Shown here piece by piece: positions 31,081 through 38,336 of a DNA stretch of 38,965 bases. The notes under the pieces were generated by a model, which had not been told where the DNA came from, made no database searches, and was given only the letters and a program-made list of their open reading frames with translations. Made by a program: the position numbers and the translations under genes. Every line of letters begins with the position of its first letter. Position 1 is the stretch's first letter. Source of the stretch: Streptomyces mexicanus (lineage in GTDB: Bacteria > Actinomycetota > Actinomycetes > Streptomycetales > Streptomycetaceae); contig NZ_LR732544.1 in assembly GCF_902506575.1 (NCBI RefSeq), forward strand, positions 298,152-337,116, in the 5' to 3' direction.

Positions 31081-31479
31081 TCACCGGACCCGCCCCCGGC
31101 TCGCCCCGGCGGCGGTCACCAGGCGCCGTACGGTGAGGAGGACCTCGCGCACCCGCAGCCCGGTCAGCTGGGCGACCCGTTCGGCGACGTCCTGCTGGAT
31201 CCGCTCGCAGACACGGGGGATGTCGGTGGGGTAGGGCAGGTCCATGGTCAGATGCAGGCGCACCGATCCGGTACGGACGGCGGCGGAGGCGCTGGGTACC
31301 GTCGGCCCGCCCCGGTCCGGCGGTACGGCGGCACGCCGGGACTGGGCCGTGCGCGCGGCCTGCGTGGCGATACGGGCGACCACCCTGTCCGGGATGACGG
31401 TGGCGCCCCGCTCGGCCGGGGGCGGCAGGTCGGCGGCCGGTGTCGACGCCTCGCCGGGAGAACCAGGCCGGGTCTTCAC
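31081..31479 (-). CDS. Asp23/Gls24 family envelope stress protein
   Basis: A 132-residue protein from GTG 31477-31479 (VKTRPGSPGEASTPAADLPPPAERGATVIPDRVVARIATQAARTA). An Asp23 domain follows (VRLHLTMDLPYPTDIPRVCERIQQDVAERVAQLTGLRVREVLLTVRRLV). GGAGG lies 8 nt upstream. Its start overlaps the TGA of the 56-residue DUF2273-like ORF, which argues against the longer frame up to 31650. It probably assembles at the membrane with AmaP and the other Asp23 proteins. Confidence 0.87.
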   Translation of the reverse strand: MKTRPGSPGEASTPAADLPPPAERGATVIPDRVVARIATQAARTAQSRRAAVPPDRGGPTVPSASAAVRTGSVRLHLTMDLPYPTDIPRVCERIQQDVAERVAQLTGLRVREVLLTVRRLVTAAGASRGRVR

Positions 31480-31646
31480 CGCCGCCTCCGTGCCCGGACA
31501 TCGAGGTCGCCCTGCATGAAGAGGCCGACGATCAGTCCCGCCGCGCCCAGGACCAGCACCAGCAGAAAGGCCCAGAAGCCGCCGAAGTAACCTGCGAAGC
31601 CCAGAGCCATGCCCGCCACGAGGCCCGTCGTTGCTGCGTTCATCAT
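31476..31646 (-). CDS. DUF2273-like small membrane protein (56 aa)
   Basis: ATG 31646 (or 31643) opens a 56-codon frame beginning MMNAATTGLVAGMALGFAGY, continuing FGGFWAFLLVLVLGAAGLIV and ending GLFMQGDLDVRARRRR. It has two adjacent hydrophobic segments and a basic tail, as in the DUF2273 proteins that accompany Asp23/AmaP genes. GGTGAG is at proper spacing. Its TGA overlaps the GTG of the following Gls24 gene, so the two are translationally coupled. It lies in the opposite-frame shadow of a longer ORF and is easily missed. Confidence 0.8.
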   Translation of the reverse strand: MMNAATTGLVAGMALGFAGYFGGFWAFLLVLVLGAAGLIVGLFMQGDLDVRARRRR

Positions 31647-31718
31647 GCACTCACCCGTCTCGCGCAGGAGCGTCGCTGCGCGCGTGATCGTCCGCGCCCA
31701 CTCGGGCGCAGCGGTGGA

Positions 31719-32204
31719 TCACCTCACGCGGCCCTCGTCCGGTTCGGCTTCTTCCTCCTCGTCGGGCAGGTGGACGTCGTCGACGGCGATGTTCACCTCG
31801 ACGACCTCCAGGCCCGTCATCCGCTCCACGGCGCTGATGACATTGGTGCGGACACCGCCGGCGACGTCGACGATGGGGACGCCGTACTCGACGACGACGT
31901 CCAGGTCCACGGCGGCCTGACGCTCGCCGACCTCGACCTTCACTCCTCGCGTGACGGCACCGCCTCCGCCTCCGGGGACGCGCTCGCGCATGGCGCCGAA
32001 GGCGCGGGCGATCCCCGCCCCCAGGCTGTAGATGCCTGGTACCTCGCGGGCGGCCATGCCCGCGATCTTGGCTACGACGCCGTCGGCGATGATGGTCCTC
32101 CCCCGGGTCTCGGCCGGAGCTCCGGCCCCGGTGCGGCCCTTCAGCGCGCTCACGCCTGTGTCGGGCCGGCTGCCCCCGCCGACGCTGGTGATGTTGTCCG
32201 TCAT
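31719..32204 (-). CDS. Asp23/Gls24 family envelope stress protein
   Basis: A 161-residue canonical Asp23 protein: RGRTIIADGVVAKIAGMAAREVPGIYSLGAGIARAFGAMRERVPG, then GVKVEVGERQAAVDLDVVVEYGVPIVDVAGGVRTNVISAVERMTGLEVVEVNIAVDDVHLPDEEEE with an acidic tail. It is the first gene of the minus-strand operon. ATG 32204 has GAGGCGA upstream; the frame is open beyond it but crosses the promoter region. In Gram-positives Asp23 is an abundant alkaline or envelope stress protein near the membrane. It is divergent from an ECF sigma gene, with a CRP-type palindrome between them. Confidence 0.92.
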   Translation of the reverse strand: MTDNITSVGGGSRPDTGVSALKGRTGAGAPAETRGRTIIADGVVAKIAGMAAREVPGIYSLGAGIARAFGAMRERVPGGGGGAVTRGVKVEVGERQAAVDLDVVVEYGVPIVDVAGGVRTNVISAVERMTGLEVVEVNIAVDDVHLPDEEEEAEPDEGRVR

Positions 32205-32294
32205 GGCGGTCGCCTCGATCCGTCGGCCGGACACCGGAGTGGCGCCCGTCACAGTGTTGGACACGTGGTGCGGCGTACCCCTCACGGGCATTCC

Positions 32295-32312
32295 GTGTGA
32301 CGTGCATCACAC
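32295..32312. promoter_or_regulatory. CRP/FNR-type palindrome
   Basis: GTGTGA (32295-32300), six bases, and TCACAC (32307-32312) contain a perfect TGTGA-N6-TCACA, the classic CRP half-site arrangement. It lies midway in the 154-bp region between the Asp23/Gls24 operon and the ECF sigma operon, so it could act on both. Confidence 0.6.
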
Positions 32313-32358
32313 ATCTGGGTGGGGGTACACGCTCGTTCAGAGCCTGCGTGGGAGCGTC

Positions 32359-32937
32359 ATGATCGAACACACTGCTTCCCCACGACTGCGAGCCGACCTG
32401 CCCGACCGACTGTTGGCCGTACGGGCGGCCGAGGGAGACGACGACTCCTTCGCCCTTCTCGTCCAGCGGCACAGCCGCCCCCTCCTGGCCCTGGCCTGGT
32501 GCATCATGGGCAACCCCCAGGACGCCGAGGAGGCTGTGCAGGACGCCTTCGTCAGCGCCTGGCGGCGACTGCCGGAATACCGTCACGGCGCGGAGTTCCG
32601 CACCTGGATGTACCGGATCACCGTCAACCGCTGCCTGACCATGCGCCGCCGCCGCCGACCGCCGCCCCTCCCCCTGGACATCGTCGCCGAACCCGCGACG
32701 GGCGACGCGTGGAGCCAGCCCGCCCGGACCGCCGAGCAGGACGCGGCCACGGCCGCCCTGTCCCGCGCGCTCGCCGAACTGGACGCCGGACAGCGGGTCT
32801 GCTGGGTCCTGCGGGAACTGCACGGCCTGCCCTACAAGGAGATCGCCCAGGTGACGCACACCAACGAGCAGACGGTACGCGGCAGACTGTTCAGGGCACG
32901 CCGGTCCCTGCAGGAGGCGATGGGCCCATGGCGCTAG
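32359..32937 (+). CDS. ECF-type RNA polymerase sigma factor
   Basis: A 192-residue sigma factor. Region 2 is DDSFALLVQRHSRPLLALAWCIMGNPQDAEEAVQDAFVSAWRRLPEYRHGAEFRTWMYRITVNRCLTMRRRRR. Region 4 is LSRALAELDAGQRVCWVLRELHGLPYKEIAQVTHTNEQTVRGRLFRARRSLQEAM. ATG 32359 has GGGAG upstream. It overlaps the following gene, which carries an anti-sigma-like zinc motif, by 10 bp, so the two are probably a sigma/anti-sigma pair. The regulon may include the divergent Asp23/Gls24 operon, but I cannot confirm a matching promoter motif. Confidence 0.92.
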   Translation: MIEHTASPRLRADLPDRLLAVRAAEGDDDSFALLVQRHSRPLLALAWCIMGNPQDAEEAVQDAFVSAWRRLPEYRHGAEFRTWMYRITVNRCLTMRRRRRPPPLPLDIVAEPATGDAWSQPARTAEQDAATAALSRALAELDAGQRVCWVLRELHGLPYKEIAQVTHTNEQTVRGRLFRARRSLQEAMGPWR

Positions 32938-33596
32938 ACGACCCGCACAAGCGGCCTTCCGAACCACCCGGAGCCGACCGGCCCCGCCCCGGCTCCGCCG
33001 CCGACGAGCCGCCGTTCGCAGACGATGAGGTCCTGCCCTGCGGCCGCCTGCTCAGCAGCGTCTGGGAAGAGGCGCACGACGCGGCACCGCCCCCGGACCC
33101 GCACACGGTGTCCTGTGCTCACTGCCGCGAGGCCGTCGAGGGACTGGCCACGGTGAACGCGGCCACCCGGGCCCTGCGGGCCGAGGACCCGCCCGGCCTT
33201 TACGCACTCGCCGACCGCGTCATGGACATCGTCAGGGCAGAGGTACGGCTGGGGCGGCTGCTGCCCCTGGCCGACCCGGACCTGGACCTGCGGATCGCCG
33301 AGAGCGCCGCGGCGAAGGTACTGCGGCAGGCTGCGGACACGGTCCCCGGTGCGAGGGCCGCGACCTGCCGGCTGGCGCCCGAGGGCAACGGCACCGACGT
33401 GCGGGTGACCATGACCCTGGACGCCGCCCTCGACCGCCCGCTGCCCGACCGGGTCCACCAGGTACGCCGATCGGTCCTCCACTCGGCCGGGCAGGACCTG
33501 GGGCTCGCGGTGACGGCCGTCGACATCACCGTGGTCGACGTACTGGAGCCGTGGCCGCCCCTCGGCCACGCCCCCGCGACCGGCGGTGGTACGTGA
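32928..33596 (+). CDS. Zinc-finger (anti-sigma-like) and Asp23-like fusion protein
   Basis: A 222-residue protein. Near residues 55-75, PHTVSCAHCREAVEGLATVNAATRALRAE carries an H-x3-C-x2-C motif as in zinc-containing anti-sigma domains. The C-terminal half (LADRVMDIVRAEVRLGRLLPL, then LRIAESAAAKVLRQAADTVPGARAATCRLAPEGNGTDVRVTMTLDAALDRPLPDRVHQVRRSVLHSAGQDLGLAVTAVDITVVDVL) has the Asp23 pattern. No membrane segment is visible. ATG 32928 overlaps the sigma gene; GGAGG lies at 32913. It likely binds the sigma factor and links it to Asp23 assemblies, by inference. Confidence 0.78.
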   Translation: MALDDPHKRPSEPPGADRPRPGSAADEPPFADDEVLPCGRLLSSVWEEAHDAAPPPDPHTVSCAHCREAVEGLATVNAATRALRAEDPPGLYALADRVMDIVRAEVRLGRLLPLADPDLDLRIAESAAAKVLRQAADTVPGARAATCRLAPEGNGTDVRVTMTLDAALDRPLPDRVHQVRRSVLHSAGQDLGLAVTAVDITVVDVLEPWPPLGHAPATGGGT

Positions 33597-33973
33597 TGAC
33601 TGTCACCGGCACCCCTGCGCTCCTCGGCGCCGCGGCCGAGGCGGCCCTCGCGGTCCCCGGTGTGGCCGGCCTGCAACCCCGCCTCGGCCACCGCCTCGCG
33701 GCAGCCGCCGCGCCCACTCGGGCGAACGCCACGCCCCACCGCACGCCGCCCGAGGCCGGCGTTCGCGCCGACCGGGCGCCGGACGGTTCGGGATGGCACA
33801 TCGAGGTGCGCTGCGTCATGACCGAGGGGCGGCGGGCGCTGGACATCGCCCGCAACGTCCACGACCGGGTGGCTGCCACCGTCATGGCCCACCTCGCCGC
33901 CCACGGTGCCGCGGAGCCGGTCACCGTCGCGGTCACGGTGACCGGTATCGCCGCCAGGCGCGACGCGGCATGA
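33596..33973 (+). CDS. Asp23-like small protein
   Basis: A 125-residue protein: MTVTGTPALLGAAAEAALAVPGVAGLQPRLGHRLAAAAA, then WHIEVRCVMTEGRRALDIARNVHDRVAATVMAHLAAHGAAEPVTVAVTVTGIA. The AVPGVAGLQP start and the EVRCVMT/VAVTVTGI strands echo the Asp23 fold, without a strong match. Its ATG overlaps the TGA of the preceding gene (GTGATG), so it is coupled to it; GTG 33593 is an alternative start. It is the third gene of the sigma operon. Confidence 0.75.
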   Translation: MTVTGTPALLGAAAEAALAVPGVAGLQPRLGHRLAAAAAPTRANATPHRTPPEAGVRADRAPDGSGWHIEVRCVMTEGRRALDIARNVHDRVAATVMAHLAAHGAAEPVTVAVTVTGIAARRDAA

Positions 33974-34086
33974 GCAATCGGCACCCGCCCCGCGAGTCGT
34001 CGGTCCTTCGCCTCCTCTGACTGCGGGGGCGGGCGGCCAGCGCCTCGTGCTCGGTTGGGCCCGTAGCCGCAACGGTCCGTCGGCAC

Positions 34087-34358
34087 CGGCACGTGACGCG
34101 CGCGGGCCGGTTCGACGCCGAGCGAGACCCGCACAAGCCACCGCTGCTGTCCTGCATCCCGGCCGCTGGGACCTGCTGGTCGTCCCACCGGAGACAGGAC
34201 CGGCGCCCGCAGTTCGACTCACGGCTACAGCCACCGCCACCGACCCGTCGCGGCCCCTCACGGCGACCGGCCTGATCCCTGGGGCCGAGCGTTCCCGGAC
34301 GGCGGCAGAGGAAGCGGCCGCCCCGGCCTCGCTACGGGAGGCGGTCTGGGACTCCTGA
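34087..34358 (+). pseudogene. DUF5994 family remnant, frameshifted
   Basis: One frame (about 34105-34155) reads GRFDAERDPHKPPLLSCIPA and another (from about 34155) reads GRWDLLVVPPETGPAPAVRL, then TDPSRPLTATGLI and EAVWDS. Together these follow the DUF5994 C-terminal pattern as I recall it (WFD-x-EQDPH, LLSY, GRWDLLVVPP, TA-x-L). The N-terminal part is missing and a frameshift separates the pieces. Function of the family unknown. Confidence 0.5.
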
Positions 34359-34468
34359 GGCGGACATTGCCGCACATACCCCTGCCGTCGAGCTCTGCCA
34401 CGACCTGGAGCTCAGGCACGTCGGCACGGTCACCGGCGACGAGTGGGACGCCATACGGTCGCCCTAGC

Positions 34469-34809
34469 GGGAGCTGAGCGACAACGACTTCCGCGCCCAC
34501 TCACCGCGCTTGCAGGGCGAGAACCTGGAGGCCAACCTGCGACTGGTCGACGCCCTCGGCCGGGTCGCCGAGCGTCTCGGCGCCACCACCAGCCAGGTGG
34601 CCATCGCCCGGGTCGCCGCCCAGGGCGACGACATGGCGCCGCTCGTCTGGGCCCGTCGGCGGGAGCGGCTGACGGAGTCGCTGGGCGGCGCCACGCTGAC
34701 GCTCGACGCGGAGGCGCTGCAGGAGATCGAGGAGGCGCTCCCCGCCGGTGCGACCGCTGACGGAGCGCTATGCCGCCCCTCGCTGGCCACGCTGGACAGC
34801 GAGCGCTGA
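34469..34809 (+). pseudogene. Aldo/keto reductase C-terminal remnant
   Basis: From just after a TAG (34466-34468) the plus strand reads RELSDNDFRAHSPRLQGENLEANLRLVDALGRVAERLGATTSQVAIARVAAQGDDMAPLVWARRRERLTESLGGATLTLDAEALQEIEEALPAG, ending ATLDSER. This is the last quarter of an aldo/keto reductase: the GENL-x-x-N segment, the NADPH-binding loop equivalent of IVPLVGARR, and the terminal helix. The (beta/alpha) barrel core with its Tyr and Lys is gone. A short start at 34510 could give a 99-residue product, but it is unlikely to function. Confidence 0.65.
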
Positions 34810-35189
34810 CCGACCGCAGCGCACGCAGCGCCCGCCGCGCCACGTCCGCCCCTGCCGCCCCGGGGGCGGGCGCGGTCGTCCGCCCGGGATCCCGCCCGTC
34901 GGCGGCGGTCGTATCGTCGCCGGGAGGCGGGAGGCGATGGGGGAGCCGGTGCCGTGACCGGACCGGCGGTCCTCCCCGCCACCGAGGAGACCGACGGCAA
35001 CCGCATCAGCGTGGCGGAGCACGGTGAGACCGACCACCGGGTTCACAGGAGGCGCGCTGCGAGCGGGACGTCTCGGGCACATGCTCCAGATGGTCGCGTC
35101 CGTGTGGGATGAAGCCGACCGTGCGGCCCATCCGGCTTCTACAGTGGGGCTCCCACGAGATCGCCGGGCACCCCCTTGAGGAGGAATTG
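34810..35189. other. Intergenic region, no gene recognised
   Basis: No frame on either strand shows family similarity. Translations are Arg/Pro-rich. The SDR gene's ribosome site lies at the right edge. Confidence 0.5.
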
Positions 35190-35873
35190 GTGAGCAGCGT
35201 CGTCGTAGTCGGTGGAACGTCCGGACTGGGCAAGGAGGTCGCCCGGTTCTACGCCGGGCGTGGGGACGAGGTCGTGCTGACCGGGCGCGACGCGGGCCGG
35301 GCCGCCGCGGTCGCGAAGGAAACCGGCGCGGCCCGGGGGCTGGCCCTGGACCTGTCGCGGCCCCAGGGGATCAAGGACGCGCTGGCGGAGGTGGGCCGCG
35401 TCGACTCGCTGGTCCTGGCCGCCGTCGCGCGTGACCACAACAGCATCGACACCTACGACATGGAGGCCGCCCAACACCTGCTCACCATGAAATTCGTGGG
35501 CTACACGGAGACGGTGCACGCCCTGCGCGACCGGCTGCACGACGACAGCGCCTTGGTCGTCTTCGGCGGTCAGGCCAAGGAGCGGCCCTACCCCGGTGCC
35601 CTGACCGTGGCGACCATGAACGCCGGCGTCACCGGACTGGTGCGGGCACTGGCCACCGAACTGGCGCCGATCCGGGTCAACGGCCTGCACCCCGGCATCG
35701 TCGGCGACAGCCCCCAGTGGAAGGACAAGTCCCTCGACGCGGTGGTGGAAAGGACGCCGACCGGCCGGACGGCCACCATGGCCGACGTCGTCGACGCGGT
35801 CGACTTCCTCCTGCGCAACCGCTCCGTCAACGGTATCGACCTCGCCGTCGACGGGGGCTGGTTGCTGCGCTGA
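35190..35873 (+). CDS. SDR family protein lacking the canonical catalytic Tyr-Lys
   Basis: A 227-residue Rossmann protein from GTG 35190, with AGGAGGA upstream. VVVVGGTSGLGKEVARFYAGRGDEVVLTGRD is the TGxxxGxG cofactor site, followed by ALDLSRPQGIKDAL. The region that normally holds Ser and YxxxK reads LVVFGGQAKERPYPGALTVATMNAGVTGLVRALATELAPIRVNGLHPGIV, with TVATMN in the YxxxK place. The end is VDAVDFLLRNRSVNGIDLAVDGGWLLR, a standard SDR C-terminus. It may be a non-catalytic or atypical SDR. An ATG at 35109 in the same frame would add 27 unlikely residues. Confidence 0.85.
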   Translation: MSSVVVVGGTSGLGKEVARFYAGRGDEVVLTGRDAGRAAAVAKETGAARGLALDLSRPQGIKDALAEVGRVDSLVLAAVARDHNSIDTYDMEAAQHLLTMKFVGYTETVHALRDRLHDDSALVVFGGQAKERPYPGALTVATMNAGVTGLVRALATELAPIRVNGLHPGIVGDSPQWKDKSLDAVVERTPTGRTATMADVVDAVDFLLRNRSVNGIDLAVDGGWLLR

Positions 35874-35874
35874 A

Positions 35875-35985
35875 GCCGTGACGAACGCGGTCAAGCACGC
35901 CCGGGCCTCCCGGGTCGACATCTTGCTGGAACTCACCGACGACGTCCTGCGCCTGCCGGTCACCGGTGACGGGCCGGCGGCGTGA
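35875..35985 (+). pseudogene. Histidine kinase HATPase fragment
   Basis: Directly after the SDR stop the plus strand reads AVTNAVKHARASRVDILLELTDDVLRLPVTGDGPAA and a TGA. This is the N-box to G1-box part of a NarL-type kinase HATPase domain (compare EALTNAVKHA and VTDDGPG). No other part of the kinase is present nearby, so it is a relic. Confidence 0.55.
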
Positions 35986-36245
35986 CCGAGGCCCCCGCCG
36001 GCAGCGGTCCGACCGGACCGGCGGACCGTGGGTCCGCCTCGACGGCACCCTGTCCATCGAGCCGCCGCGCGACGCCGGCACCAAGATCCAGGATCCCCGT
36101 ACCGGCCTGATCCCCCCCGCGGCGGCGCGTGCGGCCGCCGAGGACCCGTTCTGGCACAGGGCCGTCACCGGTGGGGCCGGAAGGTCCGCCGCCACCGGAT
36201 CTCTGCCGGCCCGCAGTCTTCACTCGGCGAAGGGCCCGGCGTTCG
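35986..36245. other. Unassigned coding-like stretch downstream of the kinase relic
   Basis: The plus frame from about 36018 reads TGGPWVRLDGTLSIEPPRDA, then GTKIQDPRTGLIPPAAARAAAEDPFWHRAV. It looks protein-like but I cannot assign a family. It may be another gene fragment. Confidence 0.3.
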
Positions 36246-37142
36246 TCACTCGGGGAGGGGCAGAGGCTTGAAGTGGACAGGCGCCCACGAGTACCCGTCG
36301 CCGAGGCGTTGCAGGTGACCCAGGCCGGGGAAGGGAAGGTGCGCCGCGGCCACCCACCATCCCTGGGTGGCGACACGGTCGAAGATCTTCTGCCGTGCCT
36401 CGACAGCGCGTGCCTCGGCGCTGTCGATGGCGATCGAGACGTGAGGGCACGGCAACTGGACGGCGTGGCTGTGGACGGTATCGCCCCAGAAGAGCACCGG
36501 CTGGTCGTCCTCCCCGAAGAGATATCCGCTGTGACCGGCGGTGTGCCCGTGCTGGTCCAGGACGCGCACGCCGGGCAGCGCGTCGAGGGTGTCGAACGCG
36601 TCGAGCCGGCCGGTCCTGCGGTAGGGCTCGAGAGCGAAGGCTGCGGCCTCGTGGATCTGCTTCTGGACGCCCTCGGCCCGGGCCGTCCGTTCCTCGTCGA
36701 GCCAGTGGTCGACCTCGGTGCGTGCGACGTGAACGACGGCCCGGTGGTAGACCGGCTCACCGTCGCCGGTGACAAGACCGCCGCAGTGGTCGGGGTGCAG
36801 ATGGGTGACGAGGACGTCGTCGATGCTGTCCGCCGCGACCCCCGCGGCGGACAGCCCCGCAAGGAGGTGCCCGGTGTGGGGGCCGGGCGTCGTGCCGCTG
36901 CCGGCGTCCACGAGGACCCGCCTGCCGTCGTGCTCCACCAGGAAGCCGATGACCGCTGTGTGCGGATCGCCCTCCTCGGGCAGGTGGGCGTCGACCAGGC
37001 GTCGGCGGATTTCGCTCCGGGGCTCGCCGTGCAGGTCTTCGGCGAGAATCGGCACGAAGCCGTCGTACAGGGCCGTGACCGACAGGCTCCCGAGGCGGTA
37101 GCTCTGGAAGCCGGGCGCCTGACGTCGTGACGTGAGGGACAT
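36246..37142 (-). CDS. MBL-fold metallo-hydrolase
   Basis: A 298-residue metallo-beta-lactamase-fold protein: GFLVEHDGRRVLVDAGSGTT, VLVTHLHPDHCGGL (HxHxDH: His114, His116, Asp118, His119), VLDQHGHTAGHSGYLFGEDDQPVLFWGDTVHSHAVQLPCP (third metal His and bridging Asp), and WWVAAAHLPFPGLGHLQRLGDGYSWAPV. The closest groups are cytoplasmic lactonase-like or quorum-quenching-like hydrolases; the substrate is unknown. ATG 37142 has GGAGAAAG upstream. It is on the same strand as the NmrA-like gene 92 bp upstream and probably co-transcribed with it. Confidence 0.9.
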   Translation of the reverse strand: MSLTSRRQAPGFQSYRLGSLSVTALYDGFVPILAEDLHGEPRSEIRRRLVDAHLPEEGDPHTAVIGFLVEHDGRRVLVDAGSGTTPGPHTGHLLAGLSAAGVAADSIDDVLVTHLHPDHCGGLVTGDGEPVYHRAVVHVARTEVDHWLDEERTARAEGVQKQIHEAAAFALEPYRRTGRLDAFDTLDALPGVRVLDQHGHTAGHSGYLFGEDDQPVLFWGDTVHSHAVQLPCPHVSIAIDSAEARAVEARQKIFDRVATQGWWVAAAHLPFPGLGHLQRLGDGYSWAPVHFKPLPLPE

Positions 37143-37234
37143 GGGGTGCTTTCTCCAGGGAAGAGCAACGGTTGTTGAGCAGCGCCGAGGCCGCGGACCG
37201 GAGCCGCCGAGCGCGATCCGCCCGGGGCGGACGG

Positions 37235-38173
37235 TCAGGCGGTCGCGGCGGCGAGGAACTCTTCGAGGGTCGTTCCGGTGGTGATCGTCCGGCCGGTCCC
37301 CAGCAGCCGGATGCGTCCCTCCGCCACATCGAGGGTCATGTCCACGGTGCCGTCGGCCATGTGCTCGCTGAACCCCGCCTCGATCAACGCGGCGCGCACG
37401 GCGCCGCGGGACCGGAGAACGTAGCGCGCGTCGTCGACTCCGACCGCGGCCCCGATCAGCCGGGTGGCCTCGGCAAGGGTCCGGTAGGCCGGGCCTGCCA
37501 CTTCGACCGGGCCGGGGGTGAAGTCGCGGTCTCCCTGCAGGAACTCCGCCGCGACCTGCCCGATGTCCCCGGTGGTGATCATCGGCAGGGGAAGGTCGGG
37601 AGGAACGAGACCCCCCGTGGTGCCGGTGGCCTTGATGGAGGCGATGTCGGCCCGCAGGTTCTCCATGAAAGACCCCGCGCGCGGGTGGACCGCCGGTACG
37701 CCGGTGGCGTCGATCGCCTCCTCCAGCCGCTTCAGCCCCCACACCGGCCCACACGCTCCCGGATGGTTCGCCGCCCAGCCGCTCAGGGTCACCACGCGCC
37801 GCAGGCGGCCGTGCCGGTAGGCGTCCTGCACGGCCCGCGCCTGCGCCGTGATCAGAGCCTGCTGGTAGGCCCGGAAGTCGGTGCTGGCCGGCAGGATGCC
37901 CGGCGCCAGCATGACGAACGCGCCGGTAGCGCCGTCCAGGGCCGCGGACAGCCCGTCGGCGTCGTCGAGCCGGCTGACGTGCGTCCGGGCGCCGCGCTCG
38001 GCGTGGGGCCGCAGCCGCTCGGCGTCGCGGCCCACGGCCACGACCGCCGACCCGCTCTCCAGAAGAGCCCGGACGACGGCGGACCCGGTGTCGCTGGTGG
38101 CCGCGGTGACGACGAACAGATCCTTCTCGGCGTTCTGCGCAGAGGTGTCTGCGGAGGAATGCGTGTCGTTCAT
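37235..38173 (-). CDS. NmrA-like NAD(P)-binding protein
   Basis: A 312-residue atypical SDR. The Rossmann start is LFVVTAATSDTGSAVVRALLESGSAVVAVGRDAERL, then DDADGLSAALDGATGAFVMLAPG. LRRVVTLSGWAANHPGACGPVWGLKRLEEAIDATGVPAVHPRAGSFMENL follows the NmrA/azoreductase-like pattern. The C-terminal part has LPMITTGDIGQVAAEFLQG and VEVAGPAYRTLAEATRLIGAAVG. Such proteins are NADPH sensors or quinone and azo reductases. ATG 38173 has GGAGGG upstream. It is divergent from an XRE regulator, which probably controls it and the MBL gene. Confidence 0.9.
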   Translation of the reverse strand: MNDTHSSADTSAQNAEKDLFVVTAATSDTGSAVVRALLESGSAVVAVGRDAERLRPHAERGARTHVSRLDDADGLSAALDGATGAFVMLAPGILPASTDFRAYQQALITAQARAVQDAYRHGRLRRVVTLSGWAANHPGACGPVWGLKRLEEAIDATGVPAVHPRAGSFMENLRADIASIKATGTTGGLVPPDLPLPMITTGDIGQVAAEFLQGDRDFTPGPVEVAGPAYRTLAEATRLIGAAVGVDDARYVLRSRGAVRAALIEAGFSEHMADGTVDMTLDVAEGRIRLLGTGRTITTGTTLEEFLAAATA

Positions 38174-38336
38174 GCCCTCCACCGTCCGACAGAGCCGGGC
38201 GGTCAGCCAGTCCATGCCATGGACACCCAGGAGCAGCCGCCTGCGCATGGGCGCGCTGGAGCGGTCGCGTGGGCCGGGCGTGGGTGACCATGGCAGGGAC
38301 AGGCGCAGCAGCGGGTGGGTTTGCGACACTCGAGGC

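Noticed and set aside
36246..38291. Single open frame of 681 codons spanning both the MBL and NmrA-like genes
   Set aside because: Only the last 298 residues are a real protein. The rest is the out-of-frame shadow of the NmrA-like gene, which has its own start and domains.
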